The notes beneath the pieces were generated by a model, which was given only the letters and a program-made list of their open reading frames with translations, was not told the DNA's origin and searched no databases. The position numbers and the translations under genes are program-made. 49,786 nucleotides of DNA, from assembly GCA_902478645.1 (NCBI GenBank), contig CABSLV010000015.1:1-49786 (forward strand), given 5' to 3'. Positions 1-8,067 of this stretch are shown here, piece by piece (positions within the stretch are counted from its first letter, which is position 1; every line of letters begins with the position of its first letter). The DNA comes from an uncultured Flavobacteriales bacterium. GTDB taxonomy: Bacteria; Bacteroidota; Bacteroidia; Flavobacteriales; UBA1820.

Positions 1-31
1 TGGAGGAATTGTTCGGGCAGCCATAAGCGGG

Positions 32-70
32 GGCGGGCAAGCGGGGCGCACAGCGCCCCGCTTGCCCGCC
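32..70. repeat. perfect palindrome, 18-bp arms
   Basis: An exact inverted repeat (32-49 and 53-70) with a 3-base loop, very GC-rich. It lies 18 bp from the sppA terminator hairpin. It could be the terminator of a gene left of the window, but no clear T-run follows on the + strand, so the role is inferred. Confidence 0.6.
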
Positions 71-87
71 CAAATTTCCCTTCTAAA

Positions 88-144
88 ATCATTGTCCACA
101 AAAAGGGGGCGGCCTGCGGCCGCCCCCTTTTTGTGGACAATGAT
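88..144 (-). terminator. terminator of sppA, 27-bp perfect arms
   Basis: Arms 88-114 and 118-144 are exact reverse complements around a TGC loop. Read on the - strand the hairpin starts 5 nt after the sppA stop and its GC core is followed by TTTTT, as in a rho-independent terminator. The core is T-flanked on both sides, so it can act in both directions. Confidence 0.85.
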
Positions 145-148
145 GAGC

Positions 149-1921
149 TTACAGACGCACCTCTACCCCGTAAGGCAAACGTGTAAGCACTACCGGTTCA
201 CCCGACTCGGACACCTGGCGCACCGTGCGATACATCGCGTAAAGATCCTCGCCCACCAACTCCTTCATCTTCACCTGCGCATCGCTGTTGAGGATCGACA
301 GCACCTGTTCGAGCGACGAAGCGGAAGTCTTCGGGTATTCCACCACCGAATAGTCCACCGCTCCGGCCAAATCGGCCGCCTTGGCTATGGCCCGATCCAG
401 CCCGCCTATTTCGTCCACCAGCCCGATCTTCAGTGCGGACACCCCGCTCCACACACGACCCTGCGCAACGGCATCGACCTGGTCCCAAGTCATCCCGCGG
501 CCTTGCGCCACCCGGTTTACGAACTGCGAATAGGTCTGCTCCACACTGTTCTGAATGATCTTGCTCAAGCCCGGACTTACCGGAGTGAGAATCGTCGGAT
601 CGGTCGAATTGGGATAGATCGACACCTGATCCGTAGTAATCCCGTTGCGCGCGGCTAGCTCCTCTACATTGGGGATATAGGCAAATACTCCGATCGACCC
701 CGTGATGGTCGTCGGCTCGGCAAAAATGTAATCCGCTCCGCACGAGATGTAGTATCCCCCCGAAGCCGCATAATCGCCCATCGACACCACCACCGGCTTT
801 TCGCTCTTGAGGTCCTCGACCATCTTCCAGATGTTGTCCGCCGTAATGGACACCCCGCCGGGAGAATTCACGCGCAGCACCACCGCCTTGACCCGGTCGT
901 CCTCCGCCGCTTTTTCAAAGCCCTTGCGCAGGGCCTCTTCACTGATCTGCGAAACCGTGCCCTTTCCGTACACGATGTCTCCCTGGGCATAGATCACCGC
1001 CACGCGGTCCTCACCCCCGTGCATACCAGGACGCCCTGCCACATGACGGGCATATTCGGCGTACTTCACGCGATTCTCTCCGCCCAGACTATCCAGATAC
1101 GCATCGTACTGCTCGGCATACAGCAAGCTGTCCACCAGCCCGCATTCCAAAGCCCCCGAAGCGGTAAATCCCAAACGCCGCGAAGCCACCCGATCGACCC
1201 ACTCCCGGTCGTATCCGCGCGACTGGGCCGCTGCGATCGAAAGCGTATCCCAGATGGTGGAGATCAGCTCCATGCTCTGACGGCGATTCTCGGGACTCAT
1301 CTTCTCCAGCAGGAACGGCTCGACCGCACTCTTGAACTTCCCGGTGCGGAATACCTGGACCCCCACGCCGTATTTCTGTTCAAAACCCTTGAAAAACGTC
1401 GAAGTCATCGACATTCCCTTGAAATCCACCGTTCCATTAGGATTGAGGAATACCTTGTCCGCCAAACTCTTGACGATGTAGTCCCCCTGGCTGTACAGGT
1501 TGGCGTAGGCCGTCACGTACTTCCCGGAGGCCTTGAATTCGTCCAAGGCCTTGCGGATGGCCACCAGTTGCGCCATTCCCCCGCCGAAACCTTCCCCGGT
1601 GAGCGAGATCCCTTCGATGTTCTCATCCTGCGCCGCGTAAGCAATGGTCTCGGTCATCTCCCGCAGGCTCACCGGCATGGACACGTTCCCGGCCATGGTG
1701 GAAAACGAAGTGAAAATAGCCATCGGGTCTTCCACCGCCCGGTCCATGATCGGCACACTCAAGTCGATCACCAGCGTACTGGCGGGTTTGACCACCGGCT
1801 CGGGTTGCGCACCCAGACTGGCCAAGGCCGAGAAAAACCCGATCATCAGGATAAACGGCAGGATCATCAGCACCACGCCGGCCAGCAGCGCGGCAAAAAA
1901 CATCTTGAAAAACTGTCCCAT
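149..1921 (-). CDS. sppA: signal peptide peptidase SppA, 67K type
   Basis: Membrane-anchored serine protease thought to degrade signal peptides left after secretion. The 590-aa length fits the long, two-domain SppA. One N-terminal membrane helix (about residues 8-30) is followed by tandem ClpP-fold domains. The catalytic lysine of the N-terminal half is in GKFKSAVEPF and the catalytic serine of the C-terminal half in GDYAASGGYY, the arrangement known from E. coli SppA. I start at the ATG at 1921 (MGQFFK). The frame stays open to 1957, but that extension runs into the terminator of the upstream M64 gene. The gene is probably transcribed alone, with its own terminator just after the stop. Confidence 0.93.
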   Translation of the reverse strand: MGQFFKMFFAALLAGVVLMILPFILMIGFFSALASLGAQPEPVVKPASTLVIDLSVPIMDRAVEDPMAIFTSFSTMAGNVSMPVSLREMTETIAYAAQDENIEGISLTGEGFGGGMAQLVAIRKALDEFKASGKYVTAYANLYSQGDYIVKSLADKVFLNPNGTVDFKGMSMTSTFFKGFEQKYGVGVQVFRTGKFKSAVEPFLLEKMSPENRRQSMELISTIWDTLSIAAAQSRGYDREWVDRVASRRLGFTASGALECGLVDSLLYAEQYDAYLDSLGGENRVKYAEYARHVAGRPGMHGGEDRVAVIYAQGDIVYGKGTVSQISEEALRKGFEKAAEDDRVKAVVLRVNSPGGVSITADNIWKMVEDLKSEKPVVVSMGDYAASGGYYISCGADYIFAEPTTITGSIGVFAYIPNVEELAARNGITTDQVSIYPNSTDPTILTPVSPGLSKIIQNSVEQTYSQFVNRVAQGRGMTWDQVDAVAQGRVWSGVSALKIGLVDEIGGLDRAIAKAADLAGAVDYSVVEYPKTSASSLEQVLSILNSDAQVKMKELVGEDLYAMYRTVRQVSESGEPVVLTRLPYGVEVRL

Positions 1922-1953
1922 ATCTTTCGATTTTTTGTGTTGTCCAAAACTAT

Positions 1954-1999
1954 GCAAAAAGACCCCTTTGCCCGGGATTCCCGCTGCAAAAGGGTCTTT
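1954..1999 (-). terminator. terminator of the BACON/M64 operon
   Basis: Inverted repeat of 14 bp (1958-1971 and 1986-1999) with one mismatch; on the - strand it ends in TTTTT. It sits between the M64 gene stop (2030) and the sppA start (1921), separating the two units. Confidence 0.75.
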
Positions 2000-2029
2000 C
2001 GACCGCCTCTGGTCTTACTCCCGCAGGAC

Positions 2030-3496
2030 TTACTGCGGCATTCCGATCAGGATAGGCGGAGCCAGCGGGATGAACTTCTCGCCTGCACCCGGTGCATTCT
2101 GGGCCGCAGCGGAGTTGGCATTGGCCTGTTCGCGGATACGGGCTGCATCGTTGGCTACGAATTCCTCCCAGGAAGGCGTTTCATTGGAGAGAGTCTTAAT
2201 CTTCCTGTAAATGAAGTACGCCTGCGGACCGTTAAAGTACCGTACATTGTTGTTCATGATACTGTTCTGCTCGGCACGCCAGATACCCTTGGCATAGGTG
2301 CAGGATCCCTCGAAGAAGCCCACCTCGGGATACGTCTCGGGATCTGCCAGGAAAGGCTGCCAAATATTCGGAGCCTGATCGGCCACATTGTAGAGCGACA
2401 CGTTAAGATAGTGTCCGATACCCTGCCAAGCTGCCAGACTAGTCGCATTGTAACTTCCTCCCGAAGAAGGCAACGCCTCGTCGTAATAGATGTACTCGTC
2501 GGCAAAACGGCCGAAACCGTGCCCGCCCACTTCATGGCGCAAGGTGGCTTCGAAACTCATCGTACCGGGCGAGGTGGACATCGGGCACATTCCGATACAA
2601 GCACCCGTACCGTACATGAGGCACGTACCGGCATAACGCTGGTCGTTGATCACCAGGATGATCACCGTCTTGTTGAGGATATTGTTAGGATCAGTAATAG
2701 CACCGCTTACAGGATTTCCCGAATCATCCAATACGACATCGGTCCCTTCCTTCATTACGGGAACCCGACGGGCATAATTGAACACCTTCTGGTAGTCGCA
2801 CGATGTTGCGGTGGAATTTGCCTCCTGGGTAAAGGACGCGCTGAAAGCCGTATTGCGCACCGTCGAAGCGAAATTCTGACGGGTCGAACCGTCATAACCA
2901 TACCCGTAGGTAGCACCGCGCTGTTTGCTCTCGGCATATACGTAATACACGTTGAAATGATCGCGGTACGAACGGAACGGCTCGATATCGAAGAAAGCCT
3001 CGCGCGCACGATCCATTGCCTGGTCGTAAGCCCCGCCATCGGTCAGGTCGTCGAGGATGAAACCATCACCCATGATCACGATGTTCACCGCATTGGACTG
3101 ACGGTTGATTTCGGCTGCCTTGTACGAACCCTCCTCGTGGAAATTCAGGTTCGCGTTACCTTCCTGACTTACATTGACCGCATATTTCCCCTGCGAGGAA
3201 GCCACCGTCAAGGTAGCCGAACGCGGATTGCGCGTATCGTTGTCCGCAATGGTCAAGGCTACCGTCCGGCTGCCGGAGCCTGAAGTAACCTCCGGTTTGC
3301 ACCATTCGGTCGCTCCACTGATGGTCCAAGCCACGTTAGACGATATTTTGATCTCTCCCGAGGCATTTTCCGCCGCTACGGAGAATGTCGTCTGGGATTC
3401 GATCTTCAGGAACGGATCCTGATCTCCTCCCTTCGAACAGGATGCCACAGCGAACAGCATCGCCATCGCCGCGACAAAACGAGTCCATTTCTTCAT
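2030..3496 (-). CDS. BACON-domain M64 family (IgA peptidase-like) lipoprotein
   Basis: A 488-aa exported zinc metallopeptidase of family M64, whose founding member cleaves IgA; the substrate here is unknown. The N-terminus has a lipoprotein signal ending in ASC (Cys at about 20), so it is probably attached to the outer membrane. Residues about 30-112 form a BACON domain (conserved W...WC and TVxVSQEG end), a module thought to bind glycans or mucin. The peptidase domain follows, with H321-E322-VGG-H326 and then GFGRFADEY. There are three residues between the E and the second H, not the two of a classical HExxH. I believe this spacing occurs in Bacteroidales M64 proteins but cannot verify it. 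The gene lies 44 bp after a small BACON lipoprotein and is probably co-transcribed with it. Confidence 0.9.
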   Translation of the reverse strand: MKKWTRFVAAMAMLFAVASCSKGGDQDPFLKIESQTTFSVAAENASGEIKISSNVAWTISGATEWCKPEVTSGSGSRTVALTIADNDTRNPRSATLTVASSQGKYAVNVSQEGNANLNFHEEGSYKAAEINRQSNAVNIVIMGDGFILDDLTDGGAYDQAMDRAREAFFDIEPFRSYRDHFNVYYVYAESKQRGATYGYGYDGSTRQNFASTVRNTAFSASFTQEANSTATSCDYQKVFNYARRVPVMKEGTDVVLDDSGNPVSGAITDPNNILNKTVIILVINDQRYAGTCLMYGTGACIGMCPMSTSPGTMSFEATLRHEVGGHGFGRFADEYIYYDEALPSSGGSYNATSLAAWQGIGHYLNVSLYNVADQAPNIWQPFLADPETYPEVGFFEGSCTYAKGIWRAEQNSIMNNNVRYFNGPQAYFIYRKIKTLSNETPSWEEFVANDAARIREQANANSAAAQNAPGAGEKFIPLAPPILIGMPQ

Positions 3497-3540
3497 AAGG
3501 AATTGCTATGATTATTTGTTAGTATTTCGCAGAAAAAACA

Positions 3541-3888
3541 TCATTGAGCGGCCTGACTCACCGTCACGGTTACCTGCCCCAAGAAAGAAACGACGACCAA
3601 CTTCGCCGTCCGAGGCTCCGAAGTCGTATTTTTTTGTACCGACAGGTTTACCGTACGGCGGCCACTGCCCGTGATCACATCGGGAGTGCACCACTGGGGG
3701 GCATTGGTTACCGTCCAAGTTACATCATTGGAAGCATCGACCTTGATCTGCGCCTGGGTATCATTTGCTCCGAGGCTGATCGTCGTAGAAGATTCGATGC
3801 CGAAATACGTTTCCTTGTCCTTGGAACAGGAGGTAAACAGTGCCAGCAAAGGCAAAAGCAATACCAAAAATGCAATTTTTCTTTTCAT
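3541..3888 (-). CDS. small BACON-domain lipoprotein
   Basis: A 115-aa protein consisting of a lipoprotein signal (MKRKIAFLVLLL...TSCSKD) and a single BACON domain of about 85 aa with the typical WTVTNAPQWC and ...TVTVSQAA ends. The BACON domain resembles that of the adjacent M64 peptidase, as if the pair arose by duplication. I start at 3888 because the signal peptide begins there and a consensus promoter lies just upstream. The frame runs on to 3942, but that would place the start upstream of the predicted transcription start. It has no catalytic domain, so it is probably a surface binding partner of the peptidase encoded 44 bp downstream. That partnership is inferred from the operon. Confidence 0.85.
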   Translation of the reverse strand: MKRKIAFLVLLLPLLALFTSCSKDKETYFGIESSTTISLGANDTQAQIKVDASNDVTWTVTNAPQWCTPDVITGSGRRTVNLSVQKNTTSEPRTAKLVVVSFLGQVTVTVSQAAQ

Positions 3889-3912
3889 AACTATTTTTAT
3901 TGTGCGATCCGA

Positions 3913-3943
3913 CAAAAGTAGCAGGAATAATGTTAATCGCAAA
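3913..3943 (-). promoter_or_regulatory. Bacteroidetes housekeeping promoter for BACON/M64 operon
   Basis: On the - strand TTTG (3940-3943), 19 nt, then TACTTTTG (3913-3920). This is an exact match to the Bacteroidetes TTTG-N19-TAnnTTTG promoter. It gives a short leader of about 20 nt before the start at 3888. Confidence 0.8.
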
Positions 3944-3998
3944 CCATTTCCCTGCGATTTCAGTGCGAAAAACGGAAATCCCCTCTCTTATATGCACA

Positions 3999-4032
3999 CG
4001 ACGGCTTGCGCCACACCGGGAGCAAGCCGTCG
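3999..4032 (-). terminator. hairpin after dksA, 11-bp perfect arms
   Basis: Arms 3999-4009 and 4022-4032 are exact reverse complements, 31 nt after the dksA stop. No T-run follows, so it may be a weak terminator or an mRNA 3'-end stabiliser for the ileS-dksA transcript. Confidence 0.5.
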
Positions 4033-4063
4033 AGACATTTTCGGTATGATGTTTGCCGGAACT

Positions 4064-4447
4064 TTACAAACGTTGCTTTTTCGCTTCGATCGACAAGGTC
4101 GCATGCGGAACTGCCATCAGGCGCTCTTTGGAAATGAGCTTGCCCGTCACGCGGCATATCCCGTAGGTCTTGTTTTCGATGCGCACCAGCGCATTGCGCA
4201 GATCGCGGATAAACTTCTCCTGACGGGCTGCCAACTGGGCATTGGCCTCTTTGGACATCGTCTCCGAACCTTCCTCGAAAGGCTTGAAAGTGGGGGATGT
4301 GTCTTCCGTACCGTTTCCCGCATGGTTCAGGTACGTTCCCCGGATGATCTCAAGGTCTCTTTCCGCCTTGGCTATCTTTTCGAGAATCAACGCTTTGAAC
4401 TCCTCCAACTCGGCGTCCGAATACCGTTCTTTTTCTTTCGTCTCCAT
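4064..4447 (-). CDS. dksA: DksA/TraR-family regulator with degenerate zinc finger
   Basis: A 127-aa DksA/TraR-like protein. Residues about 8-85 form a charged coiled-coil, the part that in E. coli DksA enters the RNA polymerase secondary channel. The C-terminal finger is recognisable (YGICRVTGKLISKERL, then PHATLSIEAK) but only the first of the four zinc-binding cysteines is left, so it probably folds without zinc or binds it differently. I recall the same degenerate finger in other Bacteroidetes homologues. It starts 3 bp after the ileS stop and is surely co-transcribed with ileS. In many Bacteroidales lspA follows; here it does not. A role as a ppGpp cofactor is inferred from the family. 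Confidence 0.85.
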   Translation of the reverse strand: METKEKERYSDAELEEFKALILEKIAKAERDLEIIRGTYLNHAGNGTEDTSPTFKPFEEGSETMSKEANAQLAARQEKFIRDLRNALVRIENKTYGICRVTGKLISKERLMAVPHATLSIEAKKQRL

Positions 4448-4450
4448 AGC

Positions 4451-7400
4451 CTACTCGTGTTTTAGGATGTTAATACCCATTTTCACATCGTCGAACTCCA
4501 CCGGTTCCATCCCTTCCGACCCGTTGTCGAAAGTCAGGCTTTCCGACAAAGTCTCCGAGCAAATATAATCAATATTCTGCTCGATTGCCAATTTTATCTC
4601 CTGCGGAGCGTTAATTCGTATATCGATCCGATCGCCCACATTCAGTCCGCGCTCCTTGCGCATGTTCTGCACACGGTTCACCACCTCGCGCGCGATCCCC
4701 TCGGCCCGCAAAGCCTCGTCGATGGTAATGTCCAATGCCACCGTCAGCCCGCCGTCCGAAGCCACCGCACTGCCTTCCACATCCTGGGTAGAGATCTCCA
4801 CCTCGTCGCGGTGAACGGTAAACACCCGGCCGTCGAGTTCGACCTCCCAAGCTCCCTCGGCCTCCAAGGCTGCGATTTCTCCCTGGCTCATCGCCTGAAT
4901 CCGGGCTGCAACCGCCTTCATGTCCTTGCCGTAGCGCGGACCCATCTTCTTGAAGTCGGGCTTGATCTGTTTGACGAACATCGAAGCATCGGAGAGCAAA
5001 TCCACCCGTTTGACATTCAGTTCGGAGAGGATCAACCCCTCTACCGCGTGGATCTGCGCTGCAAAATCGTCCGAAAGACACGGGATCATGATGCGCGAAA
5101 GCGGCTGACGCACCCGGATCCGGGCACGCTTGCGCAGCGAGAGTCCCATCGAGCAGATCTTTTGCGCCAACTCCATCCGCTCTTCCAAGGCCTTGTCCAC
5201 CTTCGAAGCGTCGTACACCGGAAAATCGGCCAGGTGCACCGACAGACTTCCGTCGCGGCCGGTTACCGCATTGAGGTCGCGGAACAGGCGGTCGGCAAAG
5301 AACGGTGCGATCGGGCTCATGAGCACCGAAAGGGTCTCCAGACACGTGTACAAGGTCTGGTAAGCGGAGAGTTTGTCCCGATCGTCCCCCGACTTCCAGT
5401 AACGCCGGCGGGAGAGCCGCACGAACCAGTTCGAGAGGTTTTCCCCCGTGAAATACTGGATGAGCCGTGCTGCCCGCGTGGGTTCGTAATCGTCCAGGGC
5501 ATCCTGCACCTGCTTGACCAGCGTATTGAGTTCCGAGAGGATCCAGCGGTCTATCTCCGGACGCTGGCCGTATTCCATGTCCGCCTCCTGGTAAGTAAAG
5601 CCATCCAGATTGGCATACAGGGCAAAGAACGAGTACGTATTGTACAGCGTGCCGAAGAACTTGCGGCGCACCTCCTCGATACCCTCCGGATCGAACTTCA
5701 GGTTGTCCCACGGCTGGGCGTTGGAGATCAGGTACCACCGCACCGCATCCGAGCCGTAACGGTCGATCGTCTCAAAGGGATCGACGGCATTGCCCAGACG
5801 TTTGGACATCTTCTGTCCGTTTTTATCCAGCACCAGTCCGTTGGAGATCACGTTGCGGTAGGCCACCGAATCCTTCACCATCGTCGCGATGGCATGCAGG
5901 GTGTAGAACCACCCGCGCGTCTGGTCCACGCCTTCGGCGATAAAGTCGGCCGGAAATCCCTTCCCGGAGTCGATCAGTTCCTTGTTTTCAAACGGATAGT
6001 GCCACTGGGCGAAAGGCATCGAGCCCGAATCGAACCATACGTCGATCAGGTCGGCTTCGCGGCGCATCGGGCGTCCCGTATCCGAAACCAACACGATGCT
6101 GTCGACGATGTGCTTGTGCAGGTCGAGATGCTCGTAGTTTTCCTCGCTCATGTCTCCCGGTACGAAATCCGGGTACGGGTCCTCGGTCATCAGTCCCGCA
6201 CGGATCGACTTGGCGATCTCCGCCTTCAGTTCGGCTGCCGAACCGACGATCTTTTCCTCCTTCTTGTCCTCCGTGCGCCAGATCGGGAGCGGAATACCCC
6301 AGTAGCGCGAACGCGAGAGGTTCCAGTCGTTGGCTCCGGCCAGCCAGTTGCCGAAACGCCCCGTGCCGGTAGCCGCCGGCTTCCAGTGGATCGTTTCGTT
6401 GAGTTCGCTCATCCGCTCGCGCACCTGCGGGATGCGGATAAACCACGAATCGAGCGGATAGTACAGCACCGGCTTGTCCGTACGCCAGCAGTGAGGGTAG
6501 GAGTGCGTATGTTTCGCGGCCGAGAAAGCCTTGTTTTCTTCCTTGAGCTGGATGATGATCTGCACGTCGAGGCTCTTTTCCGGTTCCTCGCCCGGTTCGT
6601 AGTAGGCATTTTTGACGTACATACCGGAGTACTTGCCCAATCCCTGGATAAAGCGCCCCTGCAAGTCCACCAGCGGCACCGGATTGCCGGCTTCGTCCAG
6701 CACCAGCATCGGCGGGATGTCGGCCAGTTTGGCCACCCGCGCGTCGTCCGCACCGAACGTCGGAGCGATGTGTACGATACCCGTACCGTCCTCGGTGGTT
6801 ACGTAGTCGCCCGAGATCACCCGGAAAGCCTTTTCCGCATCCCGATAAGGCAACACCAAGGGCATCAGCTGCTCGTAGTGCGCGCCCACGAGATCCTTGC
6901 CCTTCAACTCTCCCTCGATCCGATAGGGAATCTTCTTGTCCTCCGGCTTGTAAGCCTCGAAATCGGCCTTACCGGCCGCCTCAAAGAATTTTCCGCCGAA
7001 TACCGACGGCAGCAGCACCTTGGCCAGGATCACATGTTCCGGAACGAAGGTGTATTGGTTGAAAGTGCGTACCAGCACATAGTCCACCGCATCGTTCACG
7101 GCCAGGGCCGTATTGGACGGCAGGGTCCAGGGCGTAGTGGTCCACGCCAGGAAGTACACGTCGCCTTCCTTGCGCCAGGCCTGAGGCAGGGTATCCTTTA
7201 CCGCACGGAACTGTGCCGTTACCGTCGGGTCGGACACGTCGCGGTAGCACCCCGGCTGGTTCAATTCGTGGCTGGAAAGCCCCGTACCCGCCTTGGGCGA
7301 ATACGGCTGGATGGTATATCCCTTGTACAGCAAGCCTTTGGCGTAGATCTGCGCCAGAAGCCACCATACGGTTTCCATGTATTTCGACTTGTAGGTGATG

Positions 7401-7852
7401 TACGGGTGCTCCATGTCCACCCAGTAACCGATGCGGCGGGTCAGTTCGTTCCACTTGTCCGTGTAGCGCATCACCACCTGGCGGCAATACCGGTTGTAGT
7501 CCTCCACCGAGATCTTCTTGCCAATGTCCTCCTTGGTAATGCCCAGTTCCTTTTCCACGCCCAACTCTACCGGCAGTCCATGGGTATCCCAGCCGGCCTT
7601 GCGCTGCACCTGGTAACCGGACAGGGTCTTGTACCGGCAAAAGATGTCCTTGATCGTGCGGGCCATCACGTGATGGATTCCCGGCATGCCGTTGGCCGAA
7701 GGCGGCCCTTCGAAAAAGACAAAGGACGGAGCGCCTTGGCGCTGCGAAACGGACTTCTCGAAGATGCCGTTTTGCTCCCAATATTTCAATTCTTCCCCAG
7801 CCAATTCGGTGAGGTTCAACTGCTTGTACTCTCTGAATTTTTTATTGCCCAT
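4451..7852 (-). CDS. ileS: isoleucyl-tRNA synthetase
   Basis: Class I aminoacyl-tRNA synthetase charging tRNA-Ile in the cytoplasm; 1133 aa. The N-terminal PPSANGMPGIHHVMAR contains the HIGH-type ATP site, and KMSKRLGN near residue 690 is the KMSKS loop. The CP1 editing domain (about 190-430) lies between the halves of the Rossmann fold and contains the editing motif around TTTPWTLPSN. The C-terminal anticodon-binding and DUF5915-like region is of the longer type common in Bacteroidetes and in eukaryotic-like IleS. The start (MGNKKFREYKQLNL) matches the family. dksA follows 3 bp downstream. Confidence 0.97.
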   Translation of the reverse strand: MGNKKFREYKQLNLTELAGEELKYWEQNGIFEKSVSQRQGAPSFVFFEGPPSANGMPGIHHVMARTIKDIFCRYKTLSGYQVQRKAGWDTHGLPVELGVEKELGITKEDIGKKISVEDYNRYCRQVVMRYTDKWNELTRRIGYWVDMEHPYITYKSKYMETVWWLLAQIYAKGLLYKGYTIQPYSPKAGTGLSSHELNQPGCYRDVSDPTVTAQFRAVKDTLPQAWRKEGDVYFLAWTTTPWTLPSNTALAVNDAVDYVLVRTFNQYTFVPEHVILAKVLLPSVFGGKFFEAAGKADFEAYKPEDKKIPYRIEGELKGKDLVGAHYEQLMPLVLPYRDAEKAFRVISGDYVTTEDGTGIVHIAPTFGADDARVAKLADIPPMLVLDEAGNPVPLVDLQGRFIQGLGKYSGMYVKNAYYEPGEEPEKSLDVQIIIQLKEENKAFSAAKHTHSYPHCWRTDKPVLYYPLDSWFIRIPQVRERMSELNETIHWKPAATGTGRFGNWLAGANDWNLSRSRYWGIPLPIWRTEDKKEEKIVGSAAELKAEIAKSIRAGLMTEDPYPDFVPGDMSEENYEHLDLHKHIVDSIVLVSDTGRPMRREADLIDVWFDSGSMPFAQWHYPFENKELIDSGKGFPADFIAEGVDQTRGWFYTLHAIATMVKDSVAYRNVISNGLVLDKNGQKMSKRLGNAVDPFETIDRYGSDAVRWYLISNAQPWDNLKFDPEGIEEVRRKFFGTLYNTYSFFALYANLDGFTYQEADMEYGQRPEIDRWILSELNTLVKQVQDALDDYEPTRAARLIQYFTGENLSNWFVRLSRRRYWKSGDDRDKLSAYQTLYTCLETLSVLMSPIAPFFADRLFRDLNAVTGRDGSLSVHLADFPVYDASKVDKALEERMELAQKICSMGLSLRKRARIRVRQPLSRIMIPCLSDDFAAQIHAVEGLILSELNVKRVDLLSDASMFVKQIKPDFKKMGPRYGKDMKAVAARIQAMSQGEIAALEAEGAWEVELDGRVFTVHRDEVEISTQDVEGSAVASDGGLTVALDITIDEALRAEGIAREVVNRVQNMRKERGLNVGDRIDIRINAPQEIKLAIEQNIDYICSETLSESLTFDNGSEGMEPVEFDDVKMGINILKHE

Positions 7853-7972
7853 AATTTTCTGCCGGCGGGGAACCGCCTCGCTTGTAAGAATTTGCGAAAA
7901 TACGCATTTTTCCGGTTTTTTCCTCCGGCCACCCTGTCTTTTTGCACATTTGCCGCCGTAACCCGCAAAATA

Positions 7973-8004
7973 TTTGCACGATAAGTTCCCTTTGCCTATC
8001 TTTG
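7973..8004 (+). promoter_or_regulatory. promoter of gldE-like gene
   Basis: TTTG (7973-7976), 20 nt, TATCTTTG (7997-8004): a near-ideal Bacteroidetes promoter. It leaves a leader of about 55 nt before the TTG start at 8068. Confidence 0.75.
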
Positions 8005-8067
8005 CTCCGGATTCCGCAGAGTCCCCGCCCCCGGCGGAGATTCATTTATTAACTAAAACCTATCGTT

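Noticed and set aside
1019..3283. A 754-codon + strand frame opposite sppA and the M64 gene
   Set aside because: It spans two convincing - strand genes and their terminator and has no domain signal.
4811..7984. A 1057-codon open frame on the + strand opposite ileS
   Set aside because: It mirrors ileS in a GC-rich region, has His/Arg-rich composition and no family motif; it is an antisense shadow.
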